From Pedobacter faecalis (lineage in GTDB: Bacteria; Bacteroidota; Bacteroidia; Sphingobacteriales; Sphingobacteriaceae): a stretch of 64,000 bases of DNA. Shown here in pieces: positions 43,555 through 51,312 of the stretch. The DNA is taken from positions 1,426,001 through 1,490,000 of the forward strand of contig NZ_JARXOW010000001.1 of NCBI RefSeq assembly GCF_030182585.1, in the 5' to 3' direction. The position numbers and the translations under genes were made by a program. The notes beneath the pieces were generated by a model. That model did not search any database. It saw only the letters and a list, made by a program, of their open reading frames with translations, and was not told where the DNA came from. The stretch's first letter is position 1, and each line of letters begins with the position of its first letter.

Positions 43555-45684
43555 CTACATAAAGAGCAGTAGTTTTTCGAAAAGATCTTCTTTGACAAAG
43601 GGTTTTGATATGTATTCGTTCATCCCCGCGGCTTTACAGCGATCGCGTTCGTCTGAGAGAACCGAGGCGGTCATGGCTATGACCGGCACATCAAGGTTCA
43701 GTTCAGCCCTGATGCGTCTGGTGGTTTCCCGCCCATCTATCTCGGGCATCTGAATATCCATGATCACGGCATCGAAGCGCTGGGTTTTAAGTCGCTCGAG
43801 TGCGTCGAAACCGTTGTCACAAAGCGTTGTGGATATTCCGGAATTTTCCAGTGTTTTGACGATCACCTTCTGGTTGATGATATTGTCTTCCACGATAAGT
43901 ATGCTCTTACCTTTCAGCAGCTCAAATTTATTGGCCTCTGCTATGGTGCGCACGCCTACAGGTGCCGGCTCGAATGGGATTTCCACAACAAAACAACTTC
44001 CCTCGTTTAGTTTGCTGCTTACAGATATCCGCCCGTTATAAAGATTGACGAGTTGTTTTACAATGGCCAGACCCAGCCCGGTGCCACCGTATTTGCGACT
44101 GATGTCCAGGCTGGTTTGGGCGAAACTCTGAAAAATATAGTCGATCCGGTCTTCCGGTATCCCAATGCCTGTATCGGTAATCCTGAAAATAACCATGACC
44201 CGGCTGGAGTCGTGGCTCCTGGCTGTGACGTCGATGGTAACCGATCCTGAAGGTGTGAACTTAATGGCGTTGGAAACGATATTGGAAAGAATCTGGTAAA
44301 GCCGCAGCGGATCGCCCAGAACGCCAAGGGGCACTTTATGATCTGCATGGAGCGACAGGTCGAGTTTGCGTTCGGCTGCCTTAAACCGCATGGTAGAGAG
44401 CACCTGATTGAGAACTTCTGATATCTTGAAGGAAATGCATTCCAGTTCAAGCCGCCCAGCCTCTATCTTGGCAAAATCGAGAACATCATTGATAAGCACC
44501 ATGAGATTATTGGATGACTGGCTGATGATTCCGACATATTCAGCCTGTTCTTCGGTCAGCGGTGTCGCCTTGAGCAATTCGGCCATTCCCATCACCCCAT
44601 TCATGGGCGTACGTATCTCGTGACTGATATTGGCCATAAACTGTTCCTGGGTAAGCCGTGCATGTTCCGCTTCCTCACGTGATTTCCGTAGCCCCTCCTC
44701 GTTCAGGATACGCTCTGTAATGTTCCTGCTGATGATTGCAAAAGCGTAGGTCTGACCGGCAGCATCGCGGAGCGGAAACTTACGGGTAAAGAAGTAATTT
44801 TTCTCACCATCTATATGGACGACTTCCTCAGTCTCGAAAGGCGAAAGATGGGGGTCGGCCCGCAACGATGGGTTCTCAAAATTAAGGGACCTGCCTGGAT
44901 GAAGTTCCTTGAACAATTTCCCCGTAATGTAATTTGCTTCGAGGCCTAAAAATTCACAAAAGGACTTGTTGACGTAAAGTATGCGCCCGGATTGGTCGGC
45001 TATATGCATGGCCGTGCTGGTGGTGTCGAGCAGCGACTGCATAAACAGTGCGTCGTTGGATAATTTAGCGGCGCTTCGCTTATTTTCTCTTTTACCCGAA
45101 ACGAAAGCCGCTGTTAACAGCAGAGCAAGCAGGGCCAATACATATCCTGTATTTCTTGAAGTCTCCGCAAGTCTGGAGATGTTATAGTTGGTATTCTGAA
45201 GCTGCCCTTTAACGATTTTCCGGTAGTCATACAACAACGTCCAGACCACATCCATTCTCAATTCATGATTAACCACGGCCCTAAGCGCGCTGTCGGTATT
45301 TCGCACACCATTTACGTCGGCCGTCATTAAGGCCTCTTCTGTCATATAAGCTTCCTTGATCCTCTGGGAATATTTTTTCAGCACCGAACTTGTCGCTGAA
45401 AGACTCCTGAGGCTGTCGAGCGACTGCCGCACAATGAATTGATGGGCGAAAATGGTTGCCCGCATTTCAGGAGAAGGCTCTGAAAGATAAGACCGGTAGT
45501 CTTGCTGTACTGAACCCAGATTGTCGTTCGCTTCTTCCGAAAGATTGAGCAGCACCTGGAGCTTGACAGCCGATCTCTGGTTCGAATGAATTGCGGACAG
45601 GTTGTACAATTGAAATACAACGACAATTGCTATGAAAAATAAGAGGCAATAAAATATACTCCCCCTGATATTTTTATAATTCAT
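43555..45684 (-). CDS. Hybrid sensor histidine kinase with receiver domain
   Basis: This 709-residue kinase has a first span (about 10-30), an extracytoplasmic helical sensor of CHASE3 type (about 30-178) and a second span (TGYVLALLALLLTAAFV). The PAS domain (about 210-325), HisKA (MANISHEIRTPMNGVMG), HATPase (NIVSNAIKFTPSG, DTGIGIPEDR, GTGLGLAIVKQLVNLYNG) and C-terminal receiver (about 590-705, phospho-Asp in DAVIMDIQMPEIDG, Lys in YISKPFVKEDLF) follow. All motifs are intact. A histidine phosphotransfer protein would be needed next and is not seen here. It is convergent with the MFS gene. Confidence 0.93.
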   Translation of the reverse strand: MNYKNIRGSIFYCLLFFIAIVVVFQLYNLSAIHSNQRSAVKLQVLLNLSEEANDNLGSVQQDYRSYLSEPSPEMRATIFAHQFIVRQSLDSLRSLSATSSVLKKYSQRIKEAYMTEEALMTADVNGVRNTDSALRAVVNHELRMDVVWTLLYDYRKIVKGQLQNTNYNISRLAETSRNTGYVLALLALLLTAAFVSGKRENKRSAAKLSNDALFMQSLLDTTSTAMHIADQSGRILYVNKSFCEFLGLEANYITGKLFKELHPGRSLNFENPSLRADPHLSPFETEEVVHIDGEKNYFFTRKFPLRDAAGQTYAFAIISRNITERILNEEGLRKSREEAEHARLTQEQFMANISHEIRTPMNGVMGMAELLKATPLTEEQAEYVGIISQSSNNLMVLINDVLDFAKIEAGRLELECISFKISEVLNQVLSTMRFKAAERKLDLSLHADHKVPLGVLGDPLRLYQILSNIVSNAIKFTPSGSVTIDVTARSHDSSRVMVIFRITDTGIGIPEDRIDYIFQSFAQTSLDISRKYGGTGLGLAIVKQLVNLYNGRISVSSKLNEGSCFVVEIPFEPAPVGVRTIAEANKFELLKGKSILIVEDNIINQKVIVKTLENSGISTTLCDNGFDALERLKTQRFDAVIMDIQMPEIDGRETTRRIRAELNLDVPVIAMTASVLSDERDRCKAAGMNEYISKPFVKEDLFEKLLLFM

Positions 45685-45774
45685 TCCTGATTAAGAATAT
45701 GATCTCCCCTGATCAATTATCGTCGTAAAATAGATATTAAAACTGACAGTTGCAAAGTAGCAAGGCAGGAATAT

Positions 45775-45863
45775 CCCAGGTATCTGGGCTTCGACTGATT
45801 CGGCCTTAATCAAGGCACTATCCGTACTTTCTTCGGAAAAGCACCCCATTTTCCCGAAGAAAG
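45775..45863. other. Three consecutive hairpins in the gap before the toxin-antitoxin remnant
   Basis: Within 90 bp lie CCCAG-GTAT-CTGGG (45775-45788), GCCTT-AATC-AAGGC (45803-45816) and a larger stem at 45827-45863. The last pairs CTTTCTTCGG with CCGAAGAAAG, plus four more A-T pairs past a bulge, around an 8-nt loop. The rest of 45685-45982 shows only the promoter below. The cluster could be a small structured RNA, or terminators of the flanking units. Confidence 0.5.
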
Positions 45864-45943
45864 CTTTGATTATGCCCGAAAAATGACCGGACAAGGGTAT
45901 AACCGTCGCACGTGAAATTACTTTGAAAAATTCAGCGTTGTTA

Positions 45944-45978
45944 TTTGTACCTTACGAGTCAAACTAGAGTATATTTGC
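45944..45978 (+). promoter_or_regulatory. Promoter of the XRE/ImmA-IrrE - DUF4411 unit
   Basis: The -33 word TTTG (45944-45947) and -7 TATATTTGC (45970-45978) are 22 nt apart, slightly more than the usual 19-21. The ATG at 45983 lies only 5 nt after the -7 element, so the message would be leaderless or nearly so. Confidence 0.5.
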
Positions 45979-45982
45979 AATA

Positions 45983-46912
45983 ATGAGAGCAGAAATTGAA
46001 GTTAACCCTACAATGCTTACTTGGGCAATTACCCGGGCTGGACATCGTGTGGATGAATTTCTGGATAACAACCCTACTGTCCACAAATGGTTAAATGGGG
46101 TCAAAAGGCCGACTGTAAAGCAACTTGAGGACTTCTCCAAAAGGGTTCATATTCCTTTCGGCTATCTATTTCTAAATGACCCGCCACAAGAAGCAATACC
46201 GTTTCCTTTTTTTAGAACTGGCAGCAAGCCTACGGCAAAAGTAAGCCTAAATGTATATGATACCATACTGATCATGCAGCGTAGACAGAATGGCTCACAG
46301 ACTATTTACTTGACACCGGAGCCAAACCCTTGAAGTTCGTCGCAAGCTTCAATGCCAATGCAGACGTACATTCCATTGTAGCCAATATTCGCAATACATT
46401 GAATTTACAGCCAGATTGGGCTAAGAATTTTAAGACTTTTGAAGACAGTTTAAATTTCCTTGTCGGAAAAATTGAGGAGGTAGGAGTAATAGTCAACTTT
46501 AATGGTGGACCCTATTGAGTTACTATGTGATCATGTTGCCGCCGAGTTCTTAGTCCCAGAAGATTATTTCTTGGAACTTTGGAAAAACAACCCAAATCCG
46601 GCTACCGTGGCCAGGTTTTTCAAGGTAAGCCAAATTGTGATAGCAAGAAGAGCACTCGATCTCGGCTTAATGTCTAAAAAAGACTTCTTTAACTTTTACC
46701 ATAATTACATTTCAGGCGTCAAATTAAAAAAAGAACAAGCAACAGGGGGCGGCGACTTCTATCTAACTGCCCGCAAAAGAATTAGTGTAAGTTTTGCTAA
46801 TTACGTAGATAAGGCCGTAAAACAAGAACGCTTACTTTATAGAGATGCTTATAAGATTACCGGGTTGAAGGGAGATACATATCAGAATTTTGTAAGTAAC
46901 TACCTCTACTAA
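45983..46912 (+). pseudogene. XRE/ImmA-IrrE antitoxin gene, broken by a frameshift and an internal deletion
   Basis: The intact relatives are about 370-390 residues: an XRE helix-turn-helix, a linker, an IrrE-type zinc peptidase with HExxH, and a C-terminal helical part. Here the HTH part is read to 46333 (MRAEIEVNPTMLTWAITRAG ... HIPFGYLFLNDPP). The linker then continues in the +1 frame from about 46291 (read as WLTDYLLDTGAKPLKFVASF), consistent with one lost base. At about 46500 the sequence jumps from IEEVGVIVNFNG to IELLCDHVAAEFLVPEDYF in the first frame. About 60-70 residues, including the HExxH site, are missing. What could still be made is a 116-residue HTH protein. Calling the shorter reading frames separate genes would be wrong. 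Confidence 0.82.
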
Positions 46913-46913
46913 C

Positions 46914-47408
46914 GTGTCGCCCTTATTTGTTTCAGATGCTAACTTTTTTATACAAGCCCATCGGATGCATTATCCTATTGATGTCGTTCCGGGCTTCTGG
47001 AGCAAGGTAATTGAGCTGGCTGAGAAAAAAATAATATGTTCTATCGATAAAGTTCAGGCAGAGTTGTACTCTGGCAACGACCAGTTAAGTAACTGGTGTA
47101 GGAGTAATCTGCCTAAAGATTTTTTTGAAGATACTACGAGTATTATTGGGCACTATGCAGCGGTATGTGCTTGGGCAAATGGCATGAGCAATCACTACAA
47201 TCTCTCGGCGTTAAATGAATTTTTGGATGCTGATGAAGCAGACGCCTGGTTGGTGGCATATGCGCAAGCTAAAAACTTAAAAATCGTTACACATGAAACT
47301 AGCGAACCTCAAAGAAAAAGCAAAATTAAAATCCCAGACGCCTGTCAGACTTCTGGCATGTGTGTAAATATCATTGAGATGTTTAGGCTTCTAAAGGAGC
47401 GATTCTAG
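46914..47408 (+). CDS. DUF4411 family PIN-like toxin
   Basis: This 164-residue protein starts with GTG 1 bp after the pseudogene's stop. It matches DUF4411 well: FVSDANFFIQAHRMHYPIDV, VPGFWSKVIELAEKKI, IDKVQAELYSGNDQLSNW, then LNEFLDADEADAWLVAYAQA and LKIVTHE. The PIN-like acidic residues are in place (Asp8, Glu50, Asp107 and Asp110), so a metal-dependent RNase active site is plausible. DUF4411 genes are usually paired with an upstream XRE/ImmA-IrrE gene as a type II toxin-antitoxin module. Here the toxin is intact and the partner is not. The start codon and its tight spacing suggest translational coupling to the upstream gene. Confidence 0.82.
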   Translation: MSPLFVSDANFFIQAHRMHYPIDVVPGFWSKVIELAEKKIICSIDKVQAELYSGNDQLSNWCRSNLPKDFFEDTTSIIGHYAAVCAWANGMSNHYNLSALNEFLDADEADAWLVAYAQAKNLKIVTHETSEPQRKSKIKIPDACQTSGMCVNIIEMFRLLKERF

Positions 47409-47474
47409 TATCAGTCTAACTCTGGACGCTTAACAAGGCGTGCACGTCTCAAAAAGCAGCATTTTGACATTTTA

Positions 47475-47506
47475 TTTGCATACTTTTTAAAAATCCTTAC
47501 TTTTGC
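47475..47506 (+). promoter_or_regulatory. Housekeeping promoter of tRNA-Ala
   Basis: TTTG (47475-47478) and TACTTTTGC (47498-47506) are separated by exactly 19 nt, a textbook Bacteroidota promoter. The tRNA starts about 36 bp after the -7 element. Confidence 0.75.
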
Positions 47507-47542
47507 CCCCACTCTGGTAACGTTTTGTTGCCGTAGCCACAC

Positions 47543-47616
<74 letters not shown>

Positions 47617-47623
47617 CTAGATC

Positions 47624-47656
47624 AAAGCCTTTCAGTTCGACTGAGAGGCTTTTTTT
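47624..47656 (+). terminator. Terminator of tRNA-Ala
   Basis: AAAGCCTTTCAG pairs with CTGAGAGGCTTT over 12 bp with one G-U pair and a 5-nt loop, followed by a run of T. It lies 8 nt after the tRNA. Confidence 0.85.
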
Positions 47657-47690
47657 ATACGTGCACAAAATCCGTTACCAAAATTTCGAC

Positions 47691-47768
47691 ATGAACAGGA
47701 AAATAAGCTACCGCTATAACGATATGATGATCGAACTGTTCGACGATCCATCATATCATAGACTCTAA
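47691..47768 (+). CDS. Possible 25-residue peptide
   Basis: A 25-codon frame (MNRKISYRYN, then DMMIELFDDPSYHRL) starts 35 bp after the tRNA terminator. It has no recognisable ribosome-binding site and no family. The balanced basic start and acidic end could be a remnant of a longer gene. The rest of 47657-47950 shows no other gene. Confidence 0.2.
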   Translation: MNRKISYRYNDMMIELFDDPSYHRL

Positions 47769-47950
47769 AGTCCTATTTAGAATTTAGTATACTCCCTATA
47801 ATCGGAAGAAACTCATATCTTGGTCCTATAAAAACGCTCACCGTCCATGACAGCCAAAGACAAGCAAAGAGAACTTATTAAATAAAGGTTGACTTAGCTG
47901 TACAAAAAGTCCTTATAATTACAGCGAACACCCACTAATTGCCCGCGAGT

Positions 47951-48391
47951 ATGAAGATATCATTGCTTTTGTTTATCACCTTTTTATCTTCAATAATCGG
48001 CGCTTCGGTTCAAGCGCAGCAAAAGGTTTACTATCTAGTTGATACAATCGACGTCAGCCCGAATAACAGGATTGTATCAATTGGTCTCGAAAATGGAGGG
48101 TCGCGCCAAAAGCGGTATTATCAGTTTTTCTGTCGATGCATAAAAAAGCACAAATACTTATACCCTATCTTCCAGTATACTATTCCTCGCGGCGAGATTA
48201 AATTCTATGACAAGCCACCAGTTGGCAGATATCTGTCCTGGAAGGAACTGGAGAGCGCCTTGCATGACCATCAGGAAAATTTCGATGGTTTTTATCTACT
48301 AACCATCGTTGAGAAGCAGCCAAATAGCCAATTCATTCAGAATGAGGTGAGGTTATATATGGAAAAGAGGTTGGGAAATATGCCTCACTGA
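47951..48391 (+). CDS. Hypothetical secreted protein
   Basis: This 146-residue protein starts at the ATG at 47951 (the frame opens earlier at TTG 47939, but a signal peptide fits from 47951: MKISLLLFITFLSSIIGASV, cut near QAQQ). The mature part is about 120 residues with Cys and Tyr-rich patches (RYYQFFCRCIKKHKYLYPIF). I recognise no family. It stands alone between tRNA-Ala and the kinase operon and is AT-rich, so it may be recently acquired or fast-evolving. Confidence 0.55.
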   Translation: MKISLLLFITFLSSIIGASVQAQQKVYYLVDTIDVSPNNRIVSIGLENGGSRQKRYYQFFCRCIKKHKYLYPIFQYTIPRGEIKFYDKPPVGRYLSWKELESALHDHQENFDGFYLLTIVEKQPNSQFIQNEVRLYMEKRLGNMPH

Positions 48392-48575
48392 TCAAGTGCT
48401 GATGAAGTACCCATTCTATGTTAATACTCACCCAACTGAAACCCAGCTATTATACAGGGGTGGGTAAGACAGAACAAACAGATCGTACCAATAAGCACAT
48501 AAAGAAAAGTAAAAAGAAACGAGAGCCATAAACGTGATATCTTTATGAAAAGCAATTATGATTGAACTTGAGCCA

Positions 48576-48621
48576 AACCAAAACAAAAAAGCCCCTTATA
48601 AGTGGCTTTTTTGTTTTGGTT
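48576..48621. terminator. Long bidirectional terminator-like hairpin
   Basis: AACCAAAACAAAAAAGCC and GGCTTTTTTGTTTTGGTT pair perfectly over 18 bp around a 10-nt loop that itself contains CTTATAAG. The right arm is T-rich on the plus strand and the left arm is T-rich on the minus strand. It isolates the following operon. The rest of the 406-bp gap, 48392-48797, shows nothing recognisable. Confidence 0.8.
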
Positions 48622-48797
48622 ATCTGATCTGGCTTTGCATAGTAGCTGATAAATATAGTCTGGCTGATGCCTCATCATACGCAGCCAGCCAGTGAGGTTT
48701 CGCAAGGATAGAAGTGCAAACATCATTAACGGATTTTTGTTAATAGAATACAGACCATTATTATTATCTTTCATTCATCACCAATTTACGCATTTCG

Positions 48798-49745
48798 ATG
48801 ACGACAAAACCTTCTTTTTGGCAGCGCATAGGCATACAGGACTGGTTTCTGACCAATGACGGGACTACACCTGGCAATGCTAAGCCGCTTACGCCGAATA
48901 TGGTATACAAGTACATTATCGACCGATTTGAGCAGTCGATCTCCGAGCTTTCTTTCTCCGAACGGGTGATCTTTTATCATGAATTTATTATTTGTCTGAA
49001 CGTGGAGGATTACCGCGAATTTATGGCACACAAGAAAGGGATTCTCGGACTTGTAGCGCATGAAACGGTGAAGAAATTTTATGAGATTTTGAATAAGATG
49101 GTTGAAAGCGGGAAACGGGTGGAACCTGCGAGTAACAAGTGGGTGTTTCGCTTCGTGTCGCACCCCGACTACCGCAAGGGGGATATCGGTTTTATCGGCA
49201 AGCTGCTGCCCGACAGCAATCAGCAGGAGGAAAACCTGAGGGTAACGTTTATTCCGCGGCAAACGGGTATGGCACAGACGTTTGATATCAATAATGATAT
49301 CTTGAAGGACTTCATCTATTATAGCGAAGGGTATTATGAAATTCCGTATGTGGATACGCTAAAACATGACGAAAAAAAGGTGACCCAGGCGGTTAGCGCT
49401 GTTCTTGCAAGGTTTGAGACGACCATACCTGATAAGGCTTATACAGGCAAGAAGCTGGAATATATCATGAAAGCGGCCGAAATTACCGTGTCGGGCGATG
49501 AAGAGATCCGAGAGGAATCGAGCGTTTTCCGGATTCCTTCGGAATGGGTAAATACACCGCATCTCCGCATTCGTTATGCGGCCGATGAAGAGAAGTTCTA
49601 TCTGGCTTCTTTCGGGGAGAAAACGATAGTAAATGAGTTATTGGTCGAACGGAGCGATGCGGAGGAGCCTAAATGGCATGAGCTGCCGGTAAACTCAAGG
49701 ATTATATTGAACGGCATAATTGGTATGAATATATTTAAATCTTAG
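48798..49745 (+). CDS. FHA-like protein with FhaA-type N-terminal domain
   Basis: This 315-residue soluble protein is the first gene of the kinase-cell wall operon. The N-terminal half (about 35-130; YIIDRFEQSISELSFSERVI, then FIICLNVEDYREFM and a VFRFVSHPDYRKGDIG strand) has the order of the DUF3662 domain of actinobacterial FhaA: a helix, a strand with a DYxxF turn, a helix and a final strand. The C-terminus (about 245-315; VFRIPSEWVNTPHLRIRYAA, FYLASFGEKTIVNELLVE, LPVNSRIILNGIIGMNIF) looks like an FHA domain with a degenerate NTPH in place of SxxH. It would bind phosphothreonine proteins, though the degenerate motif makes that uncertain. The operon promoter was not identified. Confidence 0.6.
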   Translation: MTTKPSFWQRIGIQDWFLTNDGTTPGNAKPLTPNMVYKYIIDRFEQSISELSFSERVIFYHEFIICLNVEDYREFMAHKKGILGLVAHETVKKFYEILNKMVESGKRVEPASNKWVFRFVSHPDYRKGDIGFIGKLLPDSNQQEENLRVTFIPRQTGMAQTFDINNDILKDFIYYSEGYYEIPYVDTLKHDEKKVTQAVSAVLARFETTIPDKAYTGKKLEYIMKAAEITVSGDEEIREESSVFRIPSEWVNTPHLRIRYAADEEKFYLASFGEKTIVNELLVERSDAEEPKWHELPVNSRIILNGIIGMNIFKS

Positions 49746-49746
49746 T

Positions 49747-49845
49747 ATGTCGCAGATTTTAGCGCTTGCGCTTTTCTTCATTTGTGTGCTTTTGCTGGTT
49801 GCACACTTCAGGAACATTAAAAATTCGCCAAAAAAGAATGGATAA
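49747..49845 (+). CDS. 32-residue single-span membrane peptide
   Basis: The frame starts 1 bp after the FHA-like stop and ends 8 bp into the phosphatase gene, so it fills the gap exactly. It encodes a hydrophobic span (MSQILALALFFICVLLLVAH) and a basic tail (FRNIKNSPKKNG). The overlap with the next start (ATGGATAA) would give translational coupling. Its length, clean topology and exact fit to the gap make it a credible small protein. A role as a membrane partner of the phosphatase or of the SEDS synthase is inferred only. Confidence 0.6.
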   Translation: MSQILALALFFICVLLLVAHFRNIKNSPKKNG

Positions 49846-51310
49846 GAGTTACTTTGGACTAACAGACCCGGGCCGGGTTAGGGACAACAATGAGGATACT
49901 TTCATTGCGGAGAAAACCAAAAACAATGATGTTGTTATTGCCTGCGTGATCGACGGCGTGGGGGGCTATGCCGGGGGCGAAATCGCTTCGGCTATTGCCA
50001 GGAAATCAATCATACAATTTCTGAACCGTCCTAATGCGGATTATCCTGCGCTGATGCGGGATGCCATTATTGCCGCGGATGAGGATATACGCGCTGAAAA
50101 AATCAAGAACAACGGTCATGAACAAATGGCCTGTGTGCTTACCCTCGCGGTAGCTGATCTGGACAAAAACCAATTCTGGTATGCCCATGTTGGGGATACG
50201 CGGCTGTATTTGCTGCGCGACCGCTCGCTGGTCAAGATCTCCAAAGATCAGTCGTTCGTTGGTTTTATGGAGGACAGTGGGCGGCTGACCGAAGAGGAGG
50301 CCATGCGCCACCCGAAGCGCAATGAGATTAACAAGGCGCTGGGTTTCGGGATAAGTATTGCCGCCCAGCAGGATTATATTGAAACGGGTCATTCTCCCTT
50401 TTTGCCCGGTGATGTGTTGCTGGTGTGCAGTGACGGACTGAGTGATATGGTGAACCGGCAGCAGATGACGGACATTTTGAACAGTCCGGCTTCGCTGCAG
50501 CAAAAGGCGGAGGCCCTGGTTAAGGCAGCAAACCTGAACGGTGGTCTGGATAATATCACAGTAGTGCTTGTGAAGAATGATAAGCAGTCGGCCCAACACG
50601 AACCAGCCATGCCGGCGAGCAAAAACCGGAAGCAGCGTGTCGCCCCTACGCCGCTTGCGGATAAGGTCGAAAATTCTGACCCCCGGACGGCGCAGTGGGA
50701 AGGCGACAGGCTTTCTGCCACGCAGGGTGCCAGGCAAGAGACCGTACGCAGCAATACTGGCTGGATTACGCTGCTCTCTATTCTCTGCGTTGCTATGGCG
50801 GGCGTGATCGCTTTCTTGCTTTGGCAGAACAATCGCGCAGAACTTCGCAGTATGCAGCAGCGTAAACTAAGTGTCATAAAGCCACCGAGGAATGCACAGG
50901 AGAAAAAGTTGCAGGACACGATCAATAAGCTGAACCAGAATGTGCTGATCTTGACGGATTCTCTGTTTAAATCGCCGATACAGATCACAGAGCCCTTACA
51001 GATTGATCGCGATACACTGTACCTGATTGCAGAAAAGAATATTAGGTTGGTGGCAGATTCTACATTTAAAGGCATTCCGATCAATGTGAGGCCGGCCAAT
51101 AAGCACCTGCGTCTGGAGAACTTCACCTTTCAGAACTTTTCGACTGCGATTACCTCGGGCAGCAATGCGCTTGAATTCAGGAAGGTGCGGTTTATTAACA
51201 CGCCCAACGCTGTGCAAAGCGTATTCCGCTTTCCATCCGGCAGCTCCGTTAGCGGATCTGTTCCTGCCAGCACATTCACAACCGATTCCTTACCTGAAAA
51301 GATGAATTAA
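49838..51310 (+). CDS. PP2C Ser/Thr phosphatase with membrane span and outer beta domain (PstP-like)
   Basis: The start is the ATG at 49838 (MDKSYFGLTDPG); the longer frame from TTG 49766 lies inside the small peptide gene and is rejected. Residues 1-245 or so are a complete PP2C domain with metal-binding motifs GRVRDNNEDTF, CVIDGVGGYAGGEI, HVGDTRLYLLRD, CSDGLSDMV and LDNITVVLVK. After a linker there is one span (about 308-328). An extracytoplasmic region of about 160 residues has a coiled segment and beta-helix-like strands (IRLVADSTFKGIPINV, HLRLENFTFQNFSTAI, ALEFRKVRFINTPNAV). It should remove phosphate from kinase substrates at the membrane. Actinobacterial PstP also has a span, but its outer part is small, so this larger domain is unusual. 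Confidence 0.9.
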   Translation: MDKSYFGLTDPGRVRDNNEDTFIAEKTKNNDVVIACVIDGVGGYAGGEIASAIARKSIIQFLNRPNADYPALMRDAIIAADEDIRAEKIKNNGHEQMACVLTLAVADLDKNQFWYAHVGDTRLYLLRDRSLVKISKDQSFVGFMEDSGRLTEEEAMRHPKRNEINKALGFGISIAAQQDYIETGHSPFLPGDVLLVCSDGLSDMVNRQQMTDILNSPASLQQKAEALVKAANLNGGLDNITVVLVKNDKQSAQHEPAMPASKNRKQRVAPTPLADKVENSDPRTAQWEGDRLSATQGARQETVRSNTGWITLLSILCVAMAGVIAFLLWQNNRAELRSMQQRKLSVIKPPRNAQEKKLQDTINKLNQNVLILTDSLFKSPIQITEPLQIDRDTLYLIAEKNIRLVADSTFKGIPINVRPANKHLRLENFTFQNFSTAITSGSNALEFRKVRFINTPNAVQSVFRFPSGSSVSGSVPASTFTTDSLPEKMN

Positions 51311-51312
51311 CT

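Noticed and set aside
46330-46912. Two short frames (46330-46518 and 46502-46912) as separate genes
   Set aside because: Their products are the linker and the C-terminal part of the same ImmA/IrrE protein in two frames; they are pieces of one broken gene.
49766-49837. Longer phosphatase start at TTG 49766
   Set aside because: The added residues are not PP2C-like and this stretch reads well as the 32-residue membrane peptide in another frame.
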